From: Whitmania pigra
Taxonomy: Eukaryota > Annelida > Clitellata > Hirudinida > Haemopidae
Direction: 5' to 3'
DNA: 64,000 bases
NCBI GenBank assembly: GCA_021613335.1
Contig: JAJTWR010000019.1
Span: 10,001 to 74,000 of the forward strand
A program made the position numbers and the translations under genes. Positions 14,350-25,261 of the stretch are shown one piece after another; position 1 is the first letter of the stretch, and every line of letters starts with the position of its first letter. Below the pieces are notes generated by a model, which worked only from the letters and a program-made list of their open reading frames with translations, was not told the origin of the DNA and made no database searches.

Positions 14350-16022
14350 CACGAGAGGTAATTCAAAAAAAAAATAATTAAAAATAAAAGCCAGAGAACG
14401 AGAGATGATGTGATGAATAATATTTTAAACGGACAATAATCACAAGACTCACTTGAAACAGGAATTTGACGATATGGTCTAAAAACCTTGCTCTAAAAGG
14501 ACATCCATTTAAAATTACATAAATGCCGTCAGATTATGTCCCCATCATTATCATTACCACCACCACAATTATTCCCTTTTATGAGCAGACAACACTGTTT
14601 TAAATTTGATTGACCAAATATATTCTGAAACTAAAGTATTCATTGTAAGTAACATCAACATCAGCCTGAAAACTTGTGGAGGAACAGAAAAAAAGGACAA
14701 AATTACTTGTCATCAACGTTCAAACGGAGAATAATAAATATCTCGTTTCGAAGTCCTGGCGTCGTTCGTAGCCAAACCAGAGGATTTATTTGAGAAACGA
14801 ATAAATTTTCAACGTGGCAATCGCAGCAGCAACAAAATTCTGAATTCATGGCAAATGAAATGTTTAATTTATAAATTTTTTTAAGCATAGTTTCCTTTTT
14901 TTCGGTCTATAAAATGTTTTAGTTTCAGTCAGTTATTCAAGTAATTAAGTTTTCAAAATACTCGTTAGTTGTTTTGCGTCCCGCCAATTTTATCAGATCG
15001 TTCGGTCCTGCACTGGAATTGATGATGATGATGATGATGATGATGATTTAGATGAATTAATTTGATGGTTTAATAAAAATTTGTTTTGTTTTATTAAATA
15101 AATGTTTCAATGTTTTAAAATTTTGAATCGGATATTTTTTTCTCTCAGAGGCGAACCCCCGTCAATGAGCTCAGAACGACTGCTCAAAGTTTTGATGGGT
15201 GGTAGGTCATTAGCATATTCATGAGAGTTACCAGTTTTTATAATAAGCATTTCTAGTTTTTAGTATTATTAATTTATCAATTTCATTAGCATATTCACTA
15301 GAATTACCAGTTACTATATTAAGCATTTCTTATTTTATTAATGGCTATTTAATTAACCGATTACAATAAATGTTTTGAATATGCAAGCATTCATTATTTA
15401 CGAGCGATGACACAACCAATCGCAGCACGAAGCCGAGCGACGACCTGATCAACCTTGACATTTTGACTCCTCCCCTTCAGCCAGCCAATCAGAATCAAGC
15501 TACAGGCCCTTAGGCAACCTCACGACCTGCAGGCAGGCAGACGCCGGACGTTTTCCGTCTGCTCTCCAGCGACCGAAGCGACAGCACCCTCAGCCTAAAC
15601 AGCGTTTTTAACTCCTCCATGCTGCCGAACAGAGTCAAAACCTCGGCCACCACCCCCTCCTTTCATTCCGGGGGGCACATGTCCCGCGGTCCGAGCCCTC
15701 TGACCCTAGCCATGTCCGACACGGTGCCGGTGGCCGTGGCCTTCTCGGAGGTCATCGATGCAGCGTTCAAGGGCGCAGACCCTAAAAGGTTGAGGGATTG
15801 TGTTTGTGATTATGATGACAATAATAGTATTAATATTAATAATGATAATAATAAGTAATAGTTAACTAGTAAGGTGCAATATTCATAGAGTCAAAGATGC
15901 CTAATGTGAAAAATTTTGTGGATATATATTTCAAAGTTATTGAATTACCTGCATCATAAATTTATGAATTGAATGATGACGACGACGATGATGATGATGA
16001 CGATTCCTCGTTTCAGTTTCAA
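14350..16022 (+). pseudogene. Scrambled partial copy of the FCHO locus and its upstream flank
   Basis: Five blocks match, in order, the region right of the array. 14350-14845 matches about 37655-38125. 14852-15012 matches about 41728-41881 (intron 3 and the first 13 bases of FCHO exon 4). 15013-15508 matches about 45067-45466 (includes FCHO exon 16). 15508-15790 matches 46155-46434 (exon 19). 15790-16022 matches intron 19 and the first 18 bases of exon 20. FCHO exons 5-15 and 17-18 are missing. The exon-19 copy keeps an open frame ([19 protein letters not shown]) but cannot be spliced into a complete protein. Differences in the exon-16 copy are mostly synonymous. The fragment ends directly in a 530-bp ATT repeat. 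Confidence 0.9.
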
Positions 16023-16029
16023 GATGCGC

Positions 16030-16556
<527 letters not shown>

Positions 16557-17371
16557 GATTATTAATAATTTATTATTAAATTGTGTTATTTATTTCTTAT
16601 GTCTTAAATTAATATTACAAATGAACAACATTCTATAAAATATTCTACCTCTTCCTGATTACATGATAGCTTCAAATAATAGTTTTTATTAATAATAACC
16701 GAACTGAAACAGCAAAATCATTGCATGAGGAGTCTAAATATATTTATATAATAAGCTTCCGACGTCAAAATACAAAGATAGTCATATTATTGCATATTAC
16801 ACTTTTTCAACAATCTTAGCGGCTAGGTAGGTATATTTATGTCTTTTAAATAACGAGATTACCTTTTCAATATTAAAGCCTCAAATGGAAAGCTCGCAAA
16901 ACCAAAAAAAAATGATGAATAATAGTAATATAATGCTACTATAAGTTTAATAATTAATTTGCACTTGTTTAGCACTTAAAATATCAATCTTAAAAATAAC
17001 GTCTTCATTTAAATTAAAGGATTTTGAGGTCTCCTCATTTATCTTTTTTTGAGGCATGGCGAAAAATCGATCGTTATTAATGTTGTCAATTTTTAATGTC
17101 AGAGAAGACGTCAATTTATATTTGAAAACAAACGAAATTATTTACGTTTTATTTAATTTCAATTTATTATTTATAAACTACTCTTTGTATGGTAATTGAA
17201 TATATTTCATCAACATCGTCATTATTAATGTTGGCAATTTGTAATGTCAGAGAAGACAACAACGAACAAAGAACTGCATCTGCTTTTTACATTCGTCAAC
17301 AAACGACATTAGTTATGTGTTATTTAATTTCAATTTATTAGTTGTGAACTGCCCATTGCTTGCCAATTGAA

Positions 17372-17376
17372 TATAA
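17372..17376 (+). promoter_or_regulatory. TATA-like element of secreted peptide gene B
   Basis: TATAA within GAATATAAGG, 41 bases before the start codon at 17413. The identical element is at 28411-28415 before copy C. Confidence 0.4.
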
Positions 17377-17412
17377 GGACCTTTCATCACTGATGCTCAA
17401 ACATCTCCAAAG

Positions 17413-18028
17413 ATGAAGACTGCCTGTGTTTTCCTGCTTGCAATCCTGATGCTCGTCATGGGTTGGTTATTGGTTCTCCTTGTTATGTATTTTTAGAATA
17501 ATTATTCATAAATTTGAGAAAATTTTAATATAATACAATGATGTAACCTTATTCATGTCATTTTAAAAGACAATTTGTTAAAAGTTCCTAGTTATGCAAC
17601 GGACTTTAATCAAATAAATAAAAATAAACAATTTGTTAAAATGATTACATTGCCTTTAAACAGTTTCAGATGTTCTGGCTGATATAGTGATAAGCACTGA
17701 TGGTCCCTGCAATCTAGTAAAAATTTATAAATTTATTGAATATTATTATTGAAAACGTATCTTGAAATTATTCAAATTTAACCGATTTCAAAAGTTTCAC
17801 TGGTGCAAGTCGCCCTTCATCTGTGTTATTAACACATGCAGTGAGTTGCATATTGATTAATTCAATTTTTAATCTCATTAAAACCTTATTTAACTAACTT
17901 TTAAACAATTATAGTATATAATTTTATAAAATTATAGAACATTATTTTGTAAGTTTAGAATGTACTTTATTTTACCCTGTTTTATTTTTATTTGTTTTAA
18001 AACAGCTAAAATAGAGATAAAGAAATAA
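17413..18028 (+). CDS. Small secreted cysteine-containing peptide, copy B
   Basis: I do not recognise the family. Four small exons join in frame: 17413-17461, 17664-17716, 17795-17840 and 18006-18028 (stop TAA), 56 residues. All introns have GT...AG borders, the third with a strong GTGAGT donor. Exon 1 encodes a classic signal peptide start (MKTACVFLLAILMLV). The remainder of about 35 residues has four cysteines in a C-x5-C-x5-C-x4-C pattern, the first in exon 2 and three in exon 3, and ends in a Lys-rich tail. If exon 2 is read through, a stop comes after a 45-residue product with one mature cysteine, so splicing is inferred. It sits tail-to-tail with the M13 peptidase gene. A hormone, antimicrobial or other secreted role is possible; nothing here decides. 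Confidence 0.55.
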
Positions 18029-18852
18029 TGACTCCAAAGTGATAATGGTCGACACTCCTACTTATTGAACTGGATAATAGAATTCCAAAGGACATATTAA
18101 AATTATTAATAACATGATTGACTTAAAATATTATTAAAGCAAATTACATTGACAGACCATAAAATTGAATTTATGTCGCATAACTTTTGTGATTAAACAA
18201 AACTAAAACATTAAATATTTTTGAAAAGCTGTTTTATACCTGTAGTAACCTGAATTGAGAAATTTTCTCAAGTAAGGAAAGTTTTACCTGAACGAATTGT
18301 TATTGCTGTTCTTTCGGAGCAAGTATAACGACTTTTGTTTAAAGTTAAATACGGGTTAATACAAGCGTTTGTGGTTATTAAATAAATTTTAAAACATAAC
18401 GTTGACAACCACAGAAGATTTACCAAGCATTGAGACCGACATTTCGCTCATTTCGGGAGTGAATTTAAGTTATTATTGCTTATTAATTGAATAAAATTAT
18501 TTATTATTATTTATAATATTATTTTTATTATGTTATTGTTATTGTCATTGTCAAATTTTTTGTGAATTAAAATGTATTCCGAAAGAAAATAGTTTTTATT
18601 AAATAACTTATTATGATGTAATAATAATTTACGGACATTACCTTAATAAAGTAATACATTTTTTAGCTTAGTTTCTTAAATTTGTTTAAAATTTAAATTC
18701 TGTTTTGAGTCCATTTGTTGTTCCATAAAATATTTACTATTACATGCCATATAATTTTCTTATTATTATATATTTAAAATTGTCAGTGAATGCAATTTAA
18801 TGTATATTAAATAAAATGTAATAAATTAAAATGTTTTTTCAAGATTCCCGGA
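18029..18852. other. Spacer between peptide gene B and M13 copy B
   Basis: AT-rich sequence with no coding signal, nearly identical to 29068-29890. Similarity to duplicon A begins at about 18575 (CCGAAAGAAAATAG). Confidence 0.7.
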
Positions 18853-21233
18853 TCACCATACTCTGCATCTCTTGGAGATATTCATTTCTGAATTGGCCTT
18901 GCATTTAAAAACTTTGGAAAAGGTTTTAAAGTTCTTCAGAGACATGTTAACCCTGTTTTAGTAAGTTGAAACGATTTAATAATTTATTAATTCAGTTATT
19001 TATAAATGCAATGCGACATCATCTTAAAATTAAATTAAATTGAATTGATTTACTATATTTTAAGATATGAACACAATTTATTTTTGACAAACTTCAAGAA
19101 ATATTTTTTTCAAACATTTTTAGGCCATGGTGTTACTGCTTGCATTTAGTAATAATAGATGATTTTAAAAATTTCGAATTAGGTGATTTTTATATTTTGT
19201 CACGGAAAATAGTATATAGTGGGCAAATACAACATATTGATTAAATGTGACCAGTAATAAAAACAATAATGCAATTTTATATGGTCACCCTATGGAATTT
19301 TTAAATAAATGTCATATTTTCTGAGCCACATTCCTCAAGTATTGTAAATCACAAAATATTGATTATTTAGATTATTTAATAAGTTGTAACTAGGCAAACA
19401 AATCTACCAAAATTCATTGCTGAAACACAATCTTAGAACTATAAAAAAAATTAATTTAAAATAATCTTCACCAAACTTTCGAATTAAATAGCACTGAAGA
19501 TCGCGTCATATTGAATTTTGTCTGAATTTAAAAGCTTATAATACAAAACCTATCAAATGTGTTCGGATGAAACTTATAATATCTTTAGACCATGATACTA
19601 TAAACAAATTAACAAAACGTTATTGACTATTTATGCTTAGTTTTCAAAATATTTAAATTCAAAGATTGGTATTTTTACAAAGGTTTCTCATTTTCTGAGA
19701 TGCTTTACTCAAAAACCACAAATCACAAAATATTAATTTTCATATTATTTAATAGGCTAAGGTTAGGCGAACAAATCCGCAAAATGTAATTGCTTTATCT
19801 CATTTACAATATCAGTTATGACACATTAAGTGTGGCCGATTTTCGAAAAAATCAAAATTCAAAAAGTAGAGTGACCATGTAAAAATGTCATTATTTTCTA
19901 AAATATTTGTCATATCTAACCAATATTTTGTATTTCCCCAGTTTATAAACCACTGCTTGTTGCATCAAAATAAAGAATTATTTTGAGATATTTTGATGAA
20001 GGGGTTTGCTATGTTACGTTGATGTGACCCAAAAAGAATGAAATTTTTAATAATAGTGATCAGTTCATCGATTTATAAAGTAAAAATTGAATTATTTTGC
20101 AAAAAATAAAACTAAATGCGTAATTTAAAAACACCTGATTTTGTGTGGTGGATGTGTATCGTTAGGTTCATATTCAGGATTTTCCTTGGAGTGCCTTCTG
20201 CACAATGCCTACGAATCAAATTTTATATTAAACAAAGACATTATTATTTATTAGTCAATTAATTTATGATGAACTAATTACCATGCCATAACCAATAAAA
20301 AACATCTGCTCAGAATTATAAGGAAAACCAGGAAGCTGTTTTTCTTCCCCATATTCGTTCAACCATCTTTTGTAAGCCTTGAACAGAAAACAATCATTAT
20401 AACATTAAATTGCCACATCCGAGGCAAAACTTAGTGACAATATTTATTATTGAACTAAATCTAAGTAATTAAGTTGAATATGGGTGGTCAACATGTTTTA
20501 AACTTTAGCAAAAACGTGCAAAGAAATGCACATTCATTTAGGAATTATTCATCGGAAATAATTTTAAGCTATTTCAAGTCCAAAATTCATTTTTAATAAC
20601 AATTATTATTACACGAAATTTGTATTGACCATCATCCGATTATAAAGGATGTAATATCACTATATTACAGATTGTGGAAAATATCGTTCAAAATGAAATC
20701 GTACCATATAGGTAATACGCAAACCACCAGCATCAGCTATGTTTTCGTCTACTGAAGTATTTCCATTCACCTGGAATTGATTAAAAGTGGTAAAACAATT
20801 TAATAGAACATAATAATAACCTTTATATCTGTCTCTGTGGGAATTCCGTCGAACTGTTTAATCAAGCATTCAGATCTTTTCAAAAAGTTTTCTTTGGTTT
20901 CTCCCTGCCATATTTCTCTAGCAACACCATTAACAACAACTGTATTACCTGCACGGTTTAATATACATTACACTCATTACTACGTTCAATATTGGTATTA
21001 ATAAAATGGATGACCAATAACGCCCAATGCGTGTGTTATCTCATGGCCCATGGTAGCTCCAATGCCTCCAAAATTGAGGTTCCTTTGCATGAAATCATCA
21101 ATTTTAAAATAACATTTATTTCAAAATTTTTACTGAATTATATTAATTCAATAAAGTATTCTTGAACTAACTTAGGAGATGATTCCGAATAATGAGGTGG
21201 TGACAATATGGCAGAAGAAAACGCTAGAAATAA

Positions 21234-21520
21234 GATTAGACTTAATCCTAATTACCGACTCGATTTGTTTTGATATCTCTTACCATGCTAAATTACATGA
21301 CTTATGTAATAAACAAACATGCCCGCGTGGATTAAAAACAATTAATTTTCAATTTTAATTGATATAGATACATTTTTATAATTGGATATTTTATCATTTT
21401 ACTAGTATATGGAGAATTTAACAGAAAAAATGTGTAACACTCAAAGTAAAAAAGTTCGAAAAGCGAATTAAACCTCCATGGTCGTAAGCCGAAAAGTTCC
21501 TAAAGAGGGGTATGACTGTA
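21234..21520. mobile_element. Left-truncated MITE remnant, copy B
   Basis: Matches the right half of the 608-bp element at 7642-8253, ending TATGACTGTA. Its left end is the breakpoint of the deletion that removed M13 exons 13-14. Confidence 0.75.
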
Positions 21521-23408
21521 TTATGTAACAATTTAGCATGTAAGGTGGTTACCCCATTGAAATCATCGTCAAAATATCTTGGATCATATATGTAATCAGG
21601 ATAACCGACATTATCTCTCGTTTGTTCGATCTAAATTATTATGAATGTATTATTATTGAGTGTAAATATATCATAATAATTGTAAATTTTAGTAGCCTTT
21701 GCTATCATTGCCACTTTAGATTCTTTGGTGAGCCATTTTTCATTTGCTATTAATCGTTTAAAGGAATTTTTTATACGTTGTAGTTGATCCAGAGCCTGTA
21801 AATAGTTTATTCTATAAATCAGTGTTTTATAGTATAACCGTATAAATACTTTCAAATCATTTGTGAATTTGTTGTTGGAAAATATTTTCAATTAATACAG
21901 CAATTTTATGCCAATTTACTCATCTTATCAACTCTCAATGAAAGTAATACCTTGTTAATTTTAAACCTGATGATATAAATATGCTCTCTTGTGAATCATG
22001 TAAACATCATTACGTAACCTTATTTTTGGATGTTTGACTCAAATACCGTATCACGTACAAGTGACCCAGAGCTTTATCCAGTTTTTCCGCTAAAATATCA
22101 ATACAGGATTCCCAACGGATAATGTTTCGGCTTGTTAAACCAATTTCCTAAAACCAAATACATATTATTACTTCAACATTTCAACATATGTACAGTTATT
22201 TTCATTATAAAACGCTGAAATTAATTAATAAATATTTAAACTCGTTTATTCAATCAAATTAGCTAAATCACGTCTATAATTGCCAAAACCCAATTGTTCA
22301 ATATTGTCGAAATCCAAACTATTACGTTTTCTATTACGTAAACTATACTTTCACAAAGCAACTATTCCAAAATTATATACATATAATATATATCGTTTAT
22401 ATTCTATTTATGTTTATAATATTTATAATATGTATAGATATAAATTATTGTGGTATTATCTGTTAAAATCACATTTACTCTATATTTCCGTTAAGGGATC
22501 AATAAATCTCAGAGTCAAACTTCAGTACCTTTGTCACAGCTCTAAATAGGTCAATAAAGATTAAAATTACTATAATTCGATTCAGTAACTATTGCTTCAT
22601 AAAATCAAGATATTAAAAACTGTTTTCAGCGAAATGGATGTTTAAGGTATAAGTAATAAGATTATATTTTGAAAAATGTATACTAAAGCGCATCCACATT
22701 AACCTTTGACATGTTTATATTATAATTAAATAATATTATTTTAGTCAGTTCTAGACGCTCGGATGCTGCTAATCACATCTTATTTCATCAGAAAAATGAT
22801 AATGGTACAATTAAATTATAAAACTTTGTGTTAATTTATTAAATAACGCATGGAACGTACCGACTTAAAAGTGTTTGAAAATTCTAAGAACTTTTTGGGC
22901 ATTGCAACAGAAGAGGATTCTATCATCTTCCATACTAAATAGTTGACGATTGTTCTGAAATGGTAATTTTAAAAATGCATATATCGACCATTATTATTGT
23001 TGTTGTTGTTATTATTATCATATCAGTATTATTAATCTTAACTTTATCTGACCATTTCGTCGAAGGTCGATGCCACTTACCTTTTGGAAGTAACTTCTAA
23101 AAGTGGCTTCAAGCAATCGAAGTAAGGCGAGTTATACATTCCAATTGTTTCATTTGATGCGAGATCAAGTCCAGCATTTTTGTAATACGATTTGAAGTAG
23201 CTTTCAATGTCGAATATCTGTAATAATTAATTTATTAAATTTTTTGTAAAATTATTAAGTTACCTTTGTTAACATTTTTAATAACTAATTGAATTAAAAC
23301 GCAATGAAATGATGCTTAAGTATCTTGTTTTCAAAGTTTTTGATAAGGAGTCAGATCAATTGAACTTAGTAAATCCATTTTTCAAATTTGATAGAATTCA
23401 TTTGATAT

Positions 23409-23700
23409 TGTTGTAAACTTAGATTTTTGGAAATTAATTAAGTTTATATTGCTAAAATAATAAAATTTATAATTAATTATATTTGGCATCTTTTCGTGCA
23501 CGTGGTATCTATTTTTGCTACAGAAAAGCATTCTCGATAATCACCTGACAAACAACGAGAATCAAGTCAACCCAGAAGCCCAAAATATCCTTAATTCCCT
23601 TAAACACTTAAACTTCTATTATTCAGTTCCGTTAACTGAATACCTGCTCTAAAAAACTTATTAGTTAACTTACTTATTTGCGGACCCCCGGGTTATTTCA
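23409..23700 (+). repeat. 5' LTR
   Basis: 292 bp, TGTTGTAAACTTAG...GGGTTATTTCA. It carries a short deletion near its start relative to the 3' LTR. Confidence 0.85.
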
Positions 23701-23701
23701 T

Positions 23702-23719
23702 TGGTGTCAGGAGTGGGAT
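23702..23719 (+). other. Primer-binding site, tRNA-Leu type
   Basis: TGGTGTCAGGAGTGGGAT is complementary to the usual 3' end of metazoan tRNA-Leu (ending ...CTGACACCA). It lies one base after the 5' LTR, where the minus-strand primer of LTR elements binds. Confidence 0.75.
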
Positions 23720-23734
23720 CCCAAAAAGTAAGTC

Positions 23735-24745
23735 ATGAGCAAGGTCTTAGAAGATTTAACTGTTGGTGAAATGAGACGTGAGCTTAAGTTCAGGCAAATG
23801 GATTCGAAAGGGTCCAGGGAAGAATTGCAGGATCGCCTGCAGTTGTGGATAATAGAACAAGGGCAAGATCCAGAGCTCTATTTGTTTATTAATCCGTTTT
23901 TCAAAATCTTAAGGGATGAATTATCTGAAGTATTTAAAAGCTTTGAAACTGGTGTCACTAAAAAGGTAACTGAGGTTTCCTCCGACAAGGCTGCCACTAG
24001 CTACCAACCCGAGGACACTCCAACAAGCACCAAAAACATCATGCCAGCTGAAGCATCAGCAGTGCACCCGATTGCCACACTGGTTTCGGCTGAGAAAGAA
24101 ACCGAGGAAATTGTAAATGGAAGAACTTTGGGAAGCAAAGTGTTTCTTCCATGGAGTGAGGAATCGGGGAAGGAGCTGAGGGAAGAGCTGGGTGAGGAGA
24201 ACGGTGCTGAGGAGACCTTTGTTGGGATAAGCGTGGGCAGTTTGGTGGTTGACAGAGACTGTCCAACGGAGAAACTTTCCATAAGAATGGACAGTGTTAA
24301 GAGTGGAGACAGCGTTGAGCTGAGGGGGAGTTTCGGAAGCACCGGAGAAGTCGCGCCAGTGTTCGATGAGCCAGTTTCGTGCACGATTGCCTTGTTGGTA
24401 TCGGTTGTGGAGAGAAGCGAAGAAATAATTGGAGGGGGACTTTGGGAGAGACCAGAGGGGAGCCTTCTCGCGTTGAGGAATCAGGGGAGGAACTGGACCC
24501 GAAGAACAGTGGCGAGCCATTTGAGTTGGAGGTGGCCGAATTCGATTCAGTGGATGTCGTGGAGGTTGGGGCTGCGGATGTCATTGCAGCGGAGAGTGGA
24601 GATGTTGGCGGTGAGGTACTCGGCGAAAATGAGTACGTGGTTGATAAGGTTGGATCAATGTTTGAGGAGTTCATTTGTGGAGTTCTCAGCCAGGGCGGTC
24701 TTTCTGGCCTTCGGAAGTCGTCGGAGACTCGGGGCGAGCCTTTAG
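23735..24745 (+). CDS. Gag-like protein with N-terminal SAP domain
   Basis: A 336-codon frame starts 16 bases after the primer-binding site. Residues ~5-40 (LTVGEMRRELKFRQ, then GSREELQDRLQLWI) match the SAP helix-extension-helix DNA-binding fold found in gag of some invertebrate LTR elements. The middle is acidic and low in conserved motifs; no zinc knuckle is seen. From about residue 220 the Trp/Arg-rich composition suggests the frame is wrong. The +1 frame at about 24379-24948 continues with acidic, VEVG-type composition down to the purine tract, so a frameshift around 24.42 kb is likely. Probably defective. Confidence 0.6.
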   Translation: MSKVLEDLTVGEMRRELKFRQMDSKGSREELQDRLQLWIIEQGQDPELYLFINPFFKILRDELSEVFKSFETGVTKKVTEVSSDKAATSYQPEDTPTSTKNIMPAEASAVHPIATLVSAEKETEEIVNGRTLGSKVFLPWSEESGKELREELGEENGAEETFVGISVGSLVVDRDCPTEKLSIRMDSVKSGDSVELRGSFGSTGEVAPVFDEPVSCTIALLVSVVERSEEIIGGGLWERPEGSLLALRNQGRNWTRRTVASHLSWRWPNSIQWMSWRLGLRMSLQRRVEMLAVRYSAKMSTWLIRLDQCLRSSFVEFSARAVFLAFGSRRRLGASL

Positions 24746-24954
24746 TGCTGTTGTATGTTTTGTTGATCTTTTTCAGTAAGCGTTTTTGTAGAGATGCGAG
24801 AGGAGGACGGGCTCGCATTGAAACAATGGTGGTACATGGGCACCATCTTAGAGATTGTGTCCCGAGAGTAAAAATGAAGGTGGCACACATTCGCCGACTG
24901 GCGAAGTACCACGGGGAGCAGCAGTCTGTTCGGGACGAACAGATTTAAGGAGGG

Positions 24955-25261
24955 TGTAATATTTTAAACTTAGATTTTTGGAAGTTAATTAAGTTTATAT
25001 TGCTAAAATAATTAAATATATAATTAATTATATTTGGCATCTTTTTCGTGCACGTGGTATCTATTTCTGCTTCAGAAAAGCATTCTCGATAATCACCTGA
25101 CAAACAACGAGAATCAAGTCAACCCAGAAGCCTAAAATATCCTTAAGTACCTCAATTCCCTTAAACACTTAAACTTCTATTATTCAGTTCCGTTAACTGA
25201 ATACCTGCTCTAATAAACTTATTAGTTAACTTACTTATTTGCGGACCCCCGGGTTATTTCA
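24955..25261 (+). repeat. 3' LTR
   Basis: 307 bp, TGTAATATTTTAAAC...GGGTTATTTCA, preceded by the polypurine tract AAGGAGGG and followed by the ATAT target duplication. Confidence 0.85.

Larger units (their letters stand above)
23409..25261 (+). mobile_element. Non-autonomous LTR retrotransposon with SAP-domain gag-like frame
   Basis: Two nearly identical LTRs (23409-23700 and 24955-25261) begin TGT and end TTTCA, and are flanked by the 4-bp duplication ATAT (23405-23408, 25262-25265). The site without the insert is seen in copy A at about 11412. A primer-binding site follows the 5' LTR by one base, and a purine tract (AAGGAGGG) precedes the 3' LTR. The interior is only about 1.25 kb with no protease, reverse transcriptase or integrase, so it must be moved by a related element. 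The 3' LTR has ~9 bp (AAGTACCTC region) missing from the 5' LTR. Architecture fits a short Ty3-type derivative. It is in intron 7 of M13 copy B, opposite in direction to that gene. Confidence 0.9.

Noticed and set aside
24001..24890. Several long antisense frames in the LTR element
   Set aside because: They are shadows of the acidic gag-like region; no domain or start context supports them.
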